In this document: in pieces, positions 48,041-56,245 of the stretch
Numbering within the stretch: position 1 is the stretch's first letter
How the letters are laid out: the number at the start of each line of letters is the position of its first letter
NCBI RefSeq assembly: GCF_030733205.1
Contig: NZ_JASHJL010000011.1
Coordinates: forward strand, 62,001 to 126,000
DNA from: Mameliella sp. MMSF_3455
Lineage (GTDB): Bacteria > Pseudomonadota > Alphaproteobacteria > Rhodobacterales > Rhodobacteraceae
Direction: 5' to 3'
Length of the DNA stretch: 64,000 nt
The notes under the pieces: generated by a model
What the model saw: only the letters and a program-made list of their open reading frames with translations
Told to the model about the DNA's origin: nothing
Database searches by the model: none
Program-made: the position numbers and the translations under genes

Positions 48041-48073
48041 CCCCGGAGTATTTTCAGCCCAAAGAAACACAGG
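48041..48073 (+). repeat. Short intergenic repeat, copy 3
   Basis: CCCCGGAGTATTTTCAGCCC followed by AAAGAAACACAGG resembles the second part of the copies near 29199 and 31186. Upstream of it is a different hairpin (GCGAG...CTCGC), so the arm before the conserved core varies. Confidence 0.5.
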
Positions 48074-48085
48074 TCAACAAAGCGA

Positions 48086-48118
48086 GGGCCGCACCCCGAT
48101 CGAGGGTGCGGCCCTTCT
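48086..48118. terminator. Bidirectional terminator between mnmA and phoD
   Basis: A perfect 11-bp stem GGGCCGCACCC/GGGTGCGGCCC encloses a 7-nt loop and lies between two convergent genes. The flanking T-tract is weak (TTCTGT), so it may work in both directions at reduced strength. Confidence 0.75.
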
Positions 48119-48136
48119 GTCAGGAGCAGGCGGCTA

Positions 48137-49690
48137 TCAGGCGCGCTCGGGGTCCAGCGTCACGGACCAGAGTTCGGTGTCCGCACGGTCCATCAGGCGC
48201 ACGGTCAGCTGCTCGGTCGAACCGTCGATGTCGACAAGGCCGAAGAACTGAAGACCGGCGGAGGGCGGCAGGTTCACCTGGCCTTCTTCCGGTGCTTTCA
48301 CATAGCGGACCTCGGGACCAAAGGTCATGTCCAGGTCGTTCGGGCCGAAGGTGCCGGCGTGCAGCGGGCCAGAGACGAACTCCCAGAAGGGGGCGAAATC
48401 CTGGAACTGGGCCCGGTCGGGCGAATAGTGGTGCGCGGCGGTATAGTGCACGTCTGCGGTCAGCCAGACCGTGTTGCGGATCTCTGCAGCCTTGATGAAG
48501 CGCAGAAGACCCGCGATTTCCAGCTCACGCCCCTTGGCCTCGCCATTGTCACCGTTGGCGATGGCTTCCTGACCGCCGCCGACAACAAGGCCGATCGGCA
48601 TGTCGGAGGCGATCACCTTCCAGGTCGCCTTGGATTGCGTCAACTCGCGCTTGAGCCATTCGATCTGCTCGCGGCCAAGGATACGGCTCTCGTTTGTCAG
48701 TTCGCCCTGCAGGTTGTCCGTGTTCGGCCCGCGGTAGCTGCGCAGATCGAGGAAAAAGATGTCCAGCATCGGACCGTAGGATATCTTGCGATACACCCGG
48801 CCCGGTTCGGCCGGCGTGTAGCGGATCGGCGCCATCTCGTGGAAGGCGCGACCGGCGCGGGCAGCCAGCACATGCACCGACTTCTCGGAATACCGGTCAT
48901 CTTCCATCAGGCTGCGCGAGGAGGACCAGTTGTTGACCACCTCGTGATCGTCCCACTGGAAGAAGGTAGGCACGGCTGCGTTCATCGCCAGAACGTGCTC
49001 GTCCATCATGTTGTATTTCCACTGGCCGCGGAATTCGTGCAGCGTCTCGGCGACCTTGCGTTTTTCATCGGTCAGAACGGTGTTCTTCCAGATGACTTCG
49101 CCGTCCTTTTCGACCTGGTCCTGCATCGGGCCATCGGCATAGATGGTGTCGCCGGAATGCAGGAAGAAATCGGGCTGGTGCCCGGCCATCGTGGCATAGG
49201 TGCGCATGCCTTCGTCGTCGATGCCCCAGCCCTGGCCGGCGGTATCGCCCGACCAGGCGAAACGCACCGAGCGACGCGCGCCCGGCGCGGTGCGGAAACG
49301 ACCGACGATGGGTTCGGACACCGCGTTGATGTCGCTCAGGTCGGCGGCCGTGAAGCGGTAAAAGACGTCCTGATCCGAAGCGAGGTCGGTGAGCAGGCGC
49401 TTCACCGCGAAATCACTTTCGGGCAGCGCATCCAGCGGCGCAAGACGGCGGGCATCTGCAAAGCTCTCGGTGGTCGAGACCTCCATCATCACCCGGGCCG
49501 GACGGTCGGTGCGAGTCCAGATCATGCCCGAGGACATGTCGACGTCGCCGGACTGGACACCATGCGTAAAGACCGGGCGCGCCGAGGCGCGGCTGATCGC
49601 CGGCATCGCCAGCGATGCGGCAAAGGCGGTCGATCCGGCCAGAAAGGCGCGGCGATTGGGGCGGGGCAACAAGAGGTTGGCTTTGGACAT
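48137..49690 (-). CDS. phoD: PhoD family alkaline phosphatase
   Basis: This 517-residue Tat-exported phosphodiesterase/alkaline phosphatase has the twin-arginine signal PNRRAFLAGSTAFAASLAMP. PhoD motifs are THGVQSGDV at the mature N-terminus, FAWSGDTAG, FFLHSGDTIYADGP (metal ligands) and FQWDDHEVVNNW. These enzymes use Ca and Fe and release phosphate from esters and diesters under phosphate limitation, with location periplasm or surface. The ATG is preceded by AAGGTGACATGCC. An OlsB-like gene lies upstream on the same strand with a Pho-box-like sequence in the gap. Confidence 0.94.
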   Translation of the reverse strand: MSKANLLLPRPNRRAFLAGSTAFAASLAMPAISRASARPVFTHGVQSGDVDMSSGMIWTRTDRPARVMMEVSTTESFADARRLAPLDALPESDFAVKRLLTDLASDQDVFYRFTAADLSDINAVSEPIVGRFRTAPGARRSVRFAWSGDTAGQGWGIDDEGMRTYATMAGHQPDFFLHSGDTIYADGPMQDQVEKDGEVIWKNTVLTDEKRKVAETLHEFRGQWKYNMMDEHVLAMNAAVPTFFQWDDHEVVNNWSSSRSLMEDDRYSEKSVHVLAARAGRAFHEMAPIRYTPAEPGRVYRKISYGPMLDIFFLDLRSYRGPNTDNLQGELTNESRILGREQIEWLKRELTQSKATWKVIASDMPIGLVVGGGQEAIANGDNGEAKGRELEIAGLLRFIKAAEIRNTVWLTADVHYTAAHHYSPDRAQFQDFAPFWEFVSGPLHAGTFGPNDLDMTFGPEVRYVKAPEEGQVNLPPSAGLQFFGLVDIDGSTEQLTVRLMDRADTELWSVTLDPERA

Positions 49691-49790
49691 GGCATGTCAC
49701 CTTGAAGCTGTTGGAAAGACGTCCGATCTTTGGACTGCCGGACCTTTCCCCCGCGAAGACGACAGGACGATGGCACTCTTGCAAAGGTTT

Positions 49791-49809
49791 CGACACGGCT
49801 TTGTAACAG
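49791..49809 (-). promoter_or_regulatory. Possible Pho box upstream of phoD
   Basis: The minus strand reads CTGTTACAAAGCCGTGTCG. This partly fits the PhoB pattern of two CTGTCAT-like 7-mers separated by 4 nt. The first half matches five of seven bases, but the second half is weak. It lies about 100 nt before the phoD ATG. Confidence 0.35.
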
Positions 49810-49842
49810 ATCGCCCCGCCCTGCCCCTTCCAGGGTCGGTCG

Positions 49843-50571
49843 TCAGCCCGCCACCGCGCGCAGCAATTTCTTGCGGGCCGGCGGGATCGCTGCGATCTCG
49901 ACGCCGGTAAAGACGTGAAGCGTGTTCATCCGGGCATCCACGACCGCATGATCCGACACCCATCCCCCCATCATCAGGTAGGTCCGCAACAGCGGCGGCA
50001 TCCGCAACATCGCCATTTTCGCATCGGGCTTGCGCCGCAACCGCGCGGCGAACCGGAAGACATCCGGCGCCTTGACCCGCGGCAGCCAGCGCCGCGGCGC
50101 CAGGTGACGGGCCTTGAGCATGGCGAAGGCATCATAGTAGGCGCGCGCATCCGTCCCCGAGAAACTGGCACAGCCGAACAGCAACTCGACCCCCTGCGCA
50201 TCGACATAGGCGGTCATCGCGCCCCAGGCGACGCGCAGGATGTCCGGGTCCTTCAGGTCCGGGTCGATGCAGAACCGCCCCATCTCGACCATTGGGCCCT
50301 GAAAACTTTCCAGCGCCGAAAGCTCGTAGTACTGGGCTGAATAGCTGCGCCCGATCTCACCGCCGCTCGCCAGCGGCAGAAAACGAAAACAGCAGACCAG
50401 AGCGCCGCTGCGGCTGTCCTCGACCAGAACGTGATCGCAGAGCGGATCGAAATCGTCCGCATCCATGCCGCCGCCGTGAAAGGCCCTGCCGCGCAGGCGT
50501 TGCGCTGCCTCGATGTCTGCCGCGCCCGCGGCCATCCGGGCCCGATAGCGCCCACGGCTCAGCTTTATCAT
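49843..50571 (-). CDS. olsB: OlsB-like GNAT N-acyltransferase (hemolysin-like)
   Basis: A 242-residue GNAT-fold protein of the group annotated as hemolysin-like or ornithine N-acyltransferase, which makes lyso-ornithine lipid from ornithine and acyl-ACP. Recognised stretches are LRGRAFHGGGMDADDFDPLCDH, with the acidic DADDFD part central, and the C-terminal EMGRFCIDPDLKDPDIL and FGCASFSGTDA. The start is the ATG after CAGGAGAACGTGAG. An olsA acyltransferase is not next to it. It lies upstream of phoD on the same strand; ornithine lipids replace phospholipids under phosphate limitation in related bacteria. Confidence 0.75.
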   Translation of the reverse strand: MIKLSRGRYRARMAAGAADIEAAQRLRGRAFHGGGMDADDFDPLCDHVLVEDSRSGALVCCFRFLPLASGGEIGRSYSAQYYELSALESFQGPMVEMGRFCIDPDLKDPDILRVAWGAMTAYVDAQGVELLFGCASFSGTDARAYYDAFAMLKARHLAPRRWLPRVKAPDVFRFAARLRRKPDAKMAMLRMPPLLRTYLMMGGWVSDHAVVDARMNTLHVFTGVEIAAIPPARKKLLRAVAG

Positions 50572-50680
50572 CTCACGTTCTCCTGCCCGGACGCTCGATT
50601 CGAACGCCCGTCTTCGGCAGGGGATGCCAAAACCGCGTGACAATCGAATGACGCTTTCACGGCGCCGCTCGACCGGACGT

Positions 50681-51139
50681 TCACCCGCCGAGCAGGTTGC
50701 TGGCCGAGATGCCGCCGATGTTGCCGAAGAGCTTGCGGATAAAGCTGATGTCGCCATCGGTGGTCTGGGTCACCCGACGGTTGATCGCCACGACGCGGCC
50801 ATCCTCCAGCCCATAGGTCGTGATGTTGGTGACGACATCGGCCTCGTCGAAGGTGATGGCGACGATGGTGCGTTCGACGACCTTGGGCTTCTGGTAGGCG
50901 AAATGGCGAACTTCGCTCTCGATGTAGTAGAAGCCCGATCCGTTCAGGACCCCCGTGGCGTTGGGCACACCGATCAGGTCCTCGACAGAGGCCTTGGTGT
51001 CGACGCCGGGCACGATCTGTTGCAGATCCGCCTCGGAGGGCAGATACCCGTGGGTGCGGTACTGCGCGGCACAGGCCGACAGCCCGACGATCATCAGCAT
51101 GGCAATCACAGCCTTGAGCTTGCCTGCAAATACGTTCAT
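50681..51139 (-). CDS. bamE: Outer-membrane assembly lipoprotein BamE/SmpA-like
   Basis: A 152-residue lipoprotein with lipobox GLSAC. The SmpA/OmlA fold follows: SEADLQQIVPGVDTKASVEDL, the conserved GVPNATGVLNGSGFYYIES and VVAITFDEADVVTNI. In E. coli BamE helps the Bam complex fold outer-membrane proteins. The length and motifs are typical for alphaproteobacteria. It is divergent from the YceD gene, with about 90 nt between, and lies upstream of the OlsB-like gene on the same strand. Confidence 0.88.
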   Translation of the reverse strand: MNVFAGKLKAVIAMLMIVGLSACAAQYRTHGYLPSEADLQQIVPGVDTKASVEDLIGVPNATGVLNGSGFYYIESEVRHFAYQKPKVVERTIVAITFDEADVVTNITTYGLEDGRVVAINRRVTQTTDGDISFIRKLFGNIGGISASNLLGG

Positions 51140-51228
51140 CTCACGCCCCTCTTGTCACGGGCCTTTTCGCCACCTATCCCGCTTACAGAAGGAACGCCCG
51201 CCATTCAAGCGCAGGAAAACCCGACACA

Positions 51229-51807
51229 ATGACCACCGACAAACCCGATGGATCCCCGACACCGGCGCGGCTGCGCGTCTCCGGCCTGCGGCAAACGGGC
51301 CCGACCCCGTTCCGGCTGGAGCCGGGGCCAGAGGCACGCGCCACCCACGCCGCCGAACTCGGCGCGCAAAGCCTGAGAAAACTGCGGTTCACCGGCCAGC
51401 TGACCCCGCTCGGCAAATACGGGTGGCGATTGGAAGGAGACCTGGGCGCGACGGCCGTCCAGTCCTGCATCGTCACGCTGGACCCGGTGACGACGCGGAT
51501 CGACACACAGGTCGTGCGCGAATTCTTGCCACCCGAGCGCATTGCCCAACCCGAGGCCGGGACAGAGACGGAGATGCCCGAAGACGACAGCGTCGAGGAA
51601 CTCGGGGACGAAATCGACCTCGAGGCGGTGATGCTGGAGGCACTCTCGCTGGCTTTGCCGACCTATCCGCGCAAGGACGGCGTGGAACTGGGCGAGGCAC
51701 AGTTTGCCGCCGAAGGTGTGACCCCGATGACCGACGAGGACAGCAAACCGTTCGCAGGACTGGCAGACCTGCGCGAAAAAATGCAGAAGAAGGGCGAGGA
51801 CGACTGA
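51229..51807 (+). CDS. yceD: YceD/DUF177 family protein
   Basis: A 192-residue soluble protein of the DUF177 family, almost always encoded next to rpmF and thought to act in 23S rRNA or ribosome metabolism. Conserved points are AAELGAQSLRKLRFTGQLTP, the Cys in VQSCIVTLDPVTTRID and the acidic GDEIDLEAVMLEALSLALP. The C-terminus ends in Lys/Asp-rich KMQKKGEDD. It is followed by rpmF after 155 nt. Confidence 0.9.
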   Translation: MTTDKPDGSPTPARLRVSGLRQTGPTPFRLEPGPEARATHAAELGAQSLRKLRFTGQLTPLGKYGWRLEGDLGATAVQSCIVTLDPVTTRIDTQVVREFLPPERIAQPEAGTETEMPEDDSVEELGDEIDLEAVMLEALSLALPTYPRKDGVELGEAQFAAEGVTPMTDEDSKPFAGLADLREKMQKKGEDD

Positions 51808-51962
51808 GAATCCGCTTGCCAAATCCTCGGCACTGCGTATTTTCGCGCGCTCATGAGAACGTCTGGCGCATGTCGCCGCGGGCACCTTCCGGGGGCAGCG
51901 CGGCATGGCCCATCCGAAACTTCCGGGAGGCCCTGCCCCCGACGACAAAACGAGGTTGAGAC

Positions 51963-52169
51963 ATGGCTGTCCAACAGAACAAGGTTTCCAAGTCGCGCCG
52001 CAACAACCGCCGCGCTCACGATGCACTGACCGCAGCGAACCCGAACGAGTGCGACAACTGCGGCGAGCTGAAGCGTCCGCACCATGTCTGCCCGTCCTGC
52101 GGCCACTATGCAGAACGCGAAATCGTCGCGATGACCGACGACATCGACCTGGACGAAGACGCGGCCTGA
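51963..52169 (+). CDS. rpmF: 50S ribosomal protein L32
   Basis: This 68-residue protein has the L32 pattern: [20 protein letters not shown] and a zinc-binding set of four cysteines ([20 protein letters not shown]). It is the normal neighbour of yceD and plsX, and the start follows a GAGG-rich stretch. Confidence 0.97.
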   Translation: MAVQQNKVSKSRRNNRRAHDALTAANPNECDNCGELKRPHHVCPSCGHYAEREIVAMTDDIDLDEDAA

Positions 52170-52193
52170 TAGCCCAACCGGGACATTGCCTGC

Positions 52194-53294
52194 ATGACCT
52201 CGCTGAAGGACAACAAGGACGCAGGCCCGTCCCGAATTGTGATATCGGTCGACGCTATGGGCGGCGACAGTGGGCCGGCGACGGTGGTCGCCGGCATCTA
52301 CAAATCCGCCCGCAAGAATCCCCAGATTCATTTCATCCTGCACGGTCCGGCCGATGAGCTGGAGAAGCTGGTCGCGCGTCGCCGCGGCCTGTCAGACCGT
52401 TGTGAGATCCGCGATGCCCAAGGCGTCGTCAGCATGGAGGACAAGCCCAGCCAGGTTATGCGTCACGGCAAGGGCACCTCGATGTGGTCTGCACTGGACT
52501 CCGTCCGCGAAGGCGAGGCGACCGTGGCGGTCAGCTGCGGCAACACCGGCGCGCTCATGGCGCTGTCGATGATCCGTCTGCGCAAGCTGCCGGGCGTCAA
52601 CCGCCCCGCCATCGCGATTCTCTGGCCGTCGCGCAATCCCCAGGGCTTCAACGTCATGCTGGATGTCGGTGCGGACATTCGCGCCGACGCCGAAGACTTG
52701 CTGCAATACGCATTGATGGGCGCGGCCTATGCCCGCAACGGTCTTTCGCTGACACGCCCGCGCATCGGCCTGCTGAACGTCGGAACCGAGGAACACAAGG
52801 GCCGGGCCGAGCTGAAAGAGGCGCATGATCGCATCGCCGCACATGAGACCGAAGGCAACTACACATTCGTGGGCTTCGTCGAGGGCGGCGACATCCCCGG
52901 CGATTCCTGTGACGTGATCGTCACCGACGGCTTTACCGGCAACGTTGCGCTCAAGACCGGCGAAGGCACGGCCAAGCTGATTGGCGACCTCCTGCGTGAG
53001 GCCTTTGCATATTCGCCCCTGTCCCGCATCGCCTCACTGCTGGCGCTGACCTCTCTCAAACGCCTGCAGAAACGGATCGACCCGCGACGCGTAAACGGCG
53101 GCGTCTTCCTGGGGCTCAACGGGACCGTGGTGAAATCGCATGGCTCCGCGGATGCGACCGGGGTTTCGGCCGCCGTGAAACTGGCCTTCGAACTTGCGCG
53201 CGCCGGCTTTGCCGACCGTCTGGCGGCACGGGTTGCCTCTGCCGCCGAGGCGGCGCAGGATGGCGCCTCAGAAGAGGACCGCAATATATCATGA
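52194..53294 (+). CDS. plsX: Acyl-ACP:phosphate acyltransferase PlsX
   Basis: This 366-residue cytoplasmic or membrane-associated enzyme makes acyl-phosphate from acyl-ACP for phospholipid synthesis. It has VISVDAMGGDSGPATVVAG at the N-terminus, then the conserved CGNTGALMALS, KLPGVNRPAIA and VNGGVFLGLNGTVVKSHGSA. It starts 24 nt after rpmF and overlaps fabH by 4 nt (ATGA), forming the usual rpmF-plsX-fabH unit. Confidence 0.97.
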   Translation: MTSLKDNKDAGPSRIVISVDAMGGDSGPATVVAGIYKSARKNPQIHFILHGPADELEKLVARRRGLSDRCEIRDAQGVVSMEDKPSQVMRHGKGTSMWSALDSVREGEATVAVSCGNTGALMALSMIRLRKLPGVNRPAIAILWPSRNPQGFNVMLDVGADIRADAEDLLQYALMGAAYARNGLSLTRPRIGLLNVGTEEHKGRAELKEAHDRIAAHETEGNYTFVGFVEGGDIPGDSCDVIVTDGFTGNVALKTGEGTAKLIGDLLREAFAYSPLSRIASLLALTSLKRLQKRIDPRRVNGGVFLGLNGTVVKSHGSADATGVSAAVKLAFELARAGFADRLAARVASAAEAAQDGASEEDRNIS

Positions 53295-54262
53295 CCACAC
53301 GCGCCGTCGTCACCGGCGTCGGGCATTACCTGCCCGACCGAGTCGTCGAAAATGCCGAATTCGAAGCAACGCTGGATACATCGGACGCTTGGATCCGGTC
53401 CCGCTCGGGCATCGAGAGACGGCATTTCGCGGCCGAAGGACAGACCACATCCGATCTGGCCACCCGCGCCGCGCGCGCCGCGTTGCAGGATGCGGGGCTG
53501 GAACCGGACGACGTCGACGCGATCATCGTCGCCACTTCGACCGCGGATCTGACTTTCCCTTCGGCAGCGACGATGGTTCAGGCCGAACTCAAGATGATGC
53601 ACGGTTTCGCGTTCGACGTTCAGGCCGTCTGTGCCGGGTTCATCTATGCCCTGACCACGGCGAACTCTATGATCATCTCGGGTCAGGCCAAGCGTGTCCT
53701 CGTCATCGGGGCCGAGACGTTCTCGCGCATCATGGACTGGACCGACCGGTCGACCTGCGTCCTGTTCGGCGATGGCGCCGGTGCTCTGATCCTCGAAGCA
53801 CAGGAAGGCAACGGCACAGGGGCGGATCGCGGCATCCTTGCAACCGACCTCAACAGCGACGGCCGTTACCGTGACATCCTTTATGTCGACGGCGGCGTCA
53901 GCACGCAGTCCACGGGTTTCCTCCGGATGCAGGGCAAGGAGGTCTTCCGCCACGCCGTCGAAAAGCTGGCCTCGACAGCCATGACGGCGCTCTCCAAGGC
54001 GGGGCTGAGCGCGGATCAGATCGACTGGGTCGTGCCGCACCAGGCCAACATCCGCATCATTGCCGGAACCGCCAAGAAACTGGGCCTGTCGATGGACCGG
54101 GTCGTTGTAACCGTCCAGGATCACGGGAACACCTCGGCAGCCTCGATTCCCCTTGCCTTGTCCGTCGGAAAGGCACGCGGCCAGATCAAGTCCGGCGATC
54201 TCATCGTCACCGAGGCAATTGGAGGCGGACTGGCCTGGGGGTCGGTGGTCCTGCGCTGGTAA
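53291..54262 (+). CDS. fabH: Beta-ketoacyl-ACP synthase III
   Basis: FabH, 323 residues, starts fatty-acid chains by condensing acetyl-CoA with malonyl-ACP. The catalytic triad is visible: Cys in FDVQAVCAGFIYAL, His in WVVPHQANIRII and Asn in DHGNTSAASIP. The glycine-rich C-terminus EAIGGGLAWGSVVLRW is intact. It overlaps plsX and is followed by ihfA after about 130 nt. Confidence 0.97.
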   Translation: MTTRAVVTGVGHYLPDRVVENAEFEATLDTSDAWIRSRSGIERRHFAAEGQTTSDLATRAARAALQDAGLEPDDVDAIIVATSTADLTFPSAATMVQAELKMMHGFAFDVQAVCAGFIYALTTANSMIISGQAKRVLVIGAETFSRIMDWTDRSTCVLFGDGAGALILEAQEGNGTGADRGILATDLNSDGRYRDILYVDGGVSTQSTGFLRMQGKEVFRHAVEKLASTAMTALSKAGLSADQIDWVVPHQANIRIIAGTAKKLGLSMDRVVVTVQDHGNTSAASIPLALSVGKARGQIKSGDLIVTEAIGGGLAWGSVVLRW

Positions 54263-54392
54263 CAGGCGCGCATGCTTGCGTCTGTTGCATAACCGTCTTT
54301 CAGCTATGGATAAATTGCTCACCGCAAGTCGTTGATATTGACTTGTGATTTTTGACGTCGATAATCCCGTTAAAACACCGGGAGGGACCAAA

Positions 54393-54695
54393 ATGGGTGA
54401 CAAGACCCTGACGCGCATGGATCTGAGCGAAGCGGTATTTCGCGAGGTAGGCCTGTCGCGCAACGAAAGTGCCGAACTGGTCGAGGCGGTGCTGCAACAT
54501 ATGTCCGATGCGCTTGTCGAAGGCGAACAGGTCAAGATCTCGTCCTTCGGGACGTTTTCGGTGCGCGAAAAGGCGGCCCGGGTCGGGCGTAATCCCAAGA
54601 CTGGCGAAGAGGTTCCAATTCAGCCGCGCCGAGTCCTGACTTTCCGCCCGTCGCACCTGATGAAAGACCGCGTCGCCGCGGGCAACAAGCACTGA
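54393..54695 (+). CDS. ihfA: Integration host factor subunit alpha
   Basis: This 100-residue DNA-bending protein forms IHF with IhfB. It has the HU/IHF signature [20 protein letters not shown], the beta-arm [20 protein letters not shown] and [20 protein letters not shown]. The start is the ATG after GGGAGGGACCAAA. It lies downstream of fabH and 10 nt upstream of the MerR gene, an arrangement common in alphaproteobacteria. Confidence 0.97.
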   Translation: MGDKTLTRMDLSEAVFREVGLSRNESAELVEAVLQHMSDALVEGEQVKISSFGTFSVREKAARVGRNPKTGEEVPIQPRRVLTFRPSHLMKDRVAAGNKH

Positions 54696-54705
54696 GGCAC
54701 TTTTC

Positions 54706-55866
54706 ATGCCCAAGTCCCGCGATGCCTTCCGCACCATCTCGGAAGTTGCGGAATGGCTGGATACGCCAGCCCATGTCCTGCGTTTCTGGGAAAGCAAGTT
54801 CACCCAGGTGAAGCCGGTCAAGCGCGCTGGCGGGCGCCGATACTATCGGCCCGCCGACATGGAATTGCTGGGCGGAATCAAACGGTTGCTGCACGATGAT
54901 GGAATGACCATCAAGGGCGTTCAGAAGGTGCTGCGCGAACAGGGCGTGCGCCATGTCGCCGCCCTTGCATCGCAACCGGTCGACGAGGACACCACAAAGG
55001 ATGACGGCGCATTGATCGAGGATGCGCCCTATGCCGAGGTCCCGCTGCAAGAGGAGGCGGATTCCGTCGTCGCCTTCCCGGGTGAACACCTGCAACAACA
55101 GGCCAATGGGATGCCAGCGGCCGACGAGGATCCGGAAAGCACCCCGGAAAACGATTCTGGACGTGATCCGGACGACGCACAGGACACCGCGCCGGAAGCA
55201 GGACCAGAGGCACCGGATGACCCTGCCTCGAAAGAGCCCGACAAGATAGAGGCGGCAACGCCCGAACTGGCCGATGCCGCACTTGCCGCAGACGACTTGG
55301 ACGACAAAACCGAATCCCTTCCGGATACCGCCGTGGAGACCGGAGAATCGCCCACTGCACCCATCGACGCCGAGCATGCACCGGCCGAAGAGGCGGCAAT
55401 TGCCGGTGATGAGACCGAAGACGCGGAACCGGTGCCCCAAAACGGCGAAAATACGCCTGACAGCGTGACAGCGTCGGGTACTGCACCGACCCCGAAGCTC
55501 TGGGGTGACAGCGACGCTCCGGAACTGCCGTTTGACCTGGCTCCGCCGGCACGCAAGCCTTCGCTGCCCGATAATCTGCTCGAAGCCCTGCACTCCGACA
55601 CCGCGGAGGTTCTTGAGCCCCCCGACCCGGAGGAAGCGCCAGACATTCCGGCGGAAACCGCACCAGTCTCGGCCGGGCTCGACCTGCCGGATTTCGCGGC
55701 TGGTCCCGAAGTGGATCCCGTACCCTCGACCCCTACCCCGGCCATCGGACCCTTGGGACAACTGGCACGAATCCGTTCGCTGACCCCCGATCAGAGGGCG
55801 GCCCTTTCGGCGCAGCTCCCCGCGCTGAAGGCGCGTCACGACCGGCTTTCGACACCTCTGTCCTGA
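54706..55866 (+). CDS. MerR family regulator with long acidic disordered tail
   Basis: A 386-residue protein. The N-terminal 75 residues form a MerR winged helix ([20 protein letters not shown], then [19 protein letters not shown]). After that the sequence is Asp/Glu/Pro/Ala-rich and low in hydrophobic residues to near the end, where a short conserved-looking segment appears ([20 protein letters not shown]). It is about twice the usual MerR length. The target is unknown. It sits behind ihfA as in relatives. Confidence 0.85.
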   Translation: MPKSRDAFRTISEVAEWLDTPAHVLRFWESKFTQVKPVKRAGGRRYYRPADMELLGGIKRLLHDDGMTIKGVQKVLREQGVRHVAALASQPVDEDTTKDDGALIEDAPYAEVPLQEEADSVVAFPGEHLQQQANGMPAADEDPESTPENDSGRDPDDAQDTAPEAGPEAPDDPASKEPDKIEAATPELADAALAADDLDDKTESLPDTAVETGESPTAPIDAEHAPAEEAAIAGDETEDAEPVPQNGENTPDSVTASGTAPTPKLWGDSDAPELPFDLAPPARKPSLPDNLLEALHSDTAEVLEPPDPEEAPDIPAETAPVSAGLDLPDFAAGPEVDPVPSTPTPAIGPLGQLARIRSLTPDQRAALSAQLPALKARHDRLSTPLS

Positions 55867-55932
55867 AGCGCAAAAATTCGTCATTCGGGGGGTTGCTCTT
55901 GCCGAAAAATAGCGTAAGACACCCCGACAAGT

Positions 55933-56009
55933 CGGGCTATGGCGCAGCCTGGTAGCGCGTCCGTCTGGGGGACGGAAGGTCGCAGGTTCGAGTCCTGCTA
56001 GCCCGACCA
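55933..56009 (+). tRNA. tRNA-Pro (anticodon GGG)
   Basis: The cloverleaf is visible by eye: acceptor CGGGCTA/TAGCCCG, the D-arm with AGCCTGGTAGCGC, anticodon stem TCCGT/ACGGA with loop CTGGGGG (anticodon GGG), the T-arm with GGTTCGAGTCC, and an encoded CCA end. It is a 77-nt gene, and the T-loop motif GTTCGAG is intact. Confidence 0.95.
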
Positions 56010-56245
56010 AATCAAACCACCCCACAAAATTCTTATGACGACAAGTAGTTGTTCCCCCTATGGGGGTAACGCTGTGTGTTGGTCATATGGCAAACATTGA
56101 CCAGCGTGAAACTGCCTGGCGAAAGCTGGCAAACACGTCACCGCTGCGACGTGAATTGATCGTAACAGACACCTTCTATTGTGTACGCCGCCGCCCCGTG
56201 CCCCAAGGGGCAATCAGTCTCGGACCAGCGACAGGGACGGCAAGG

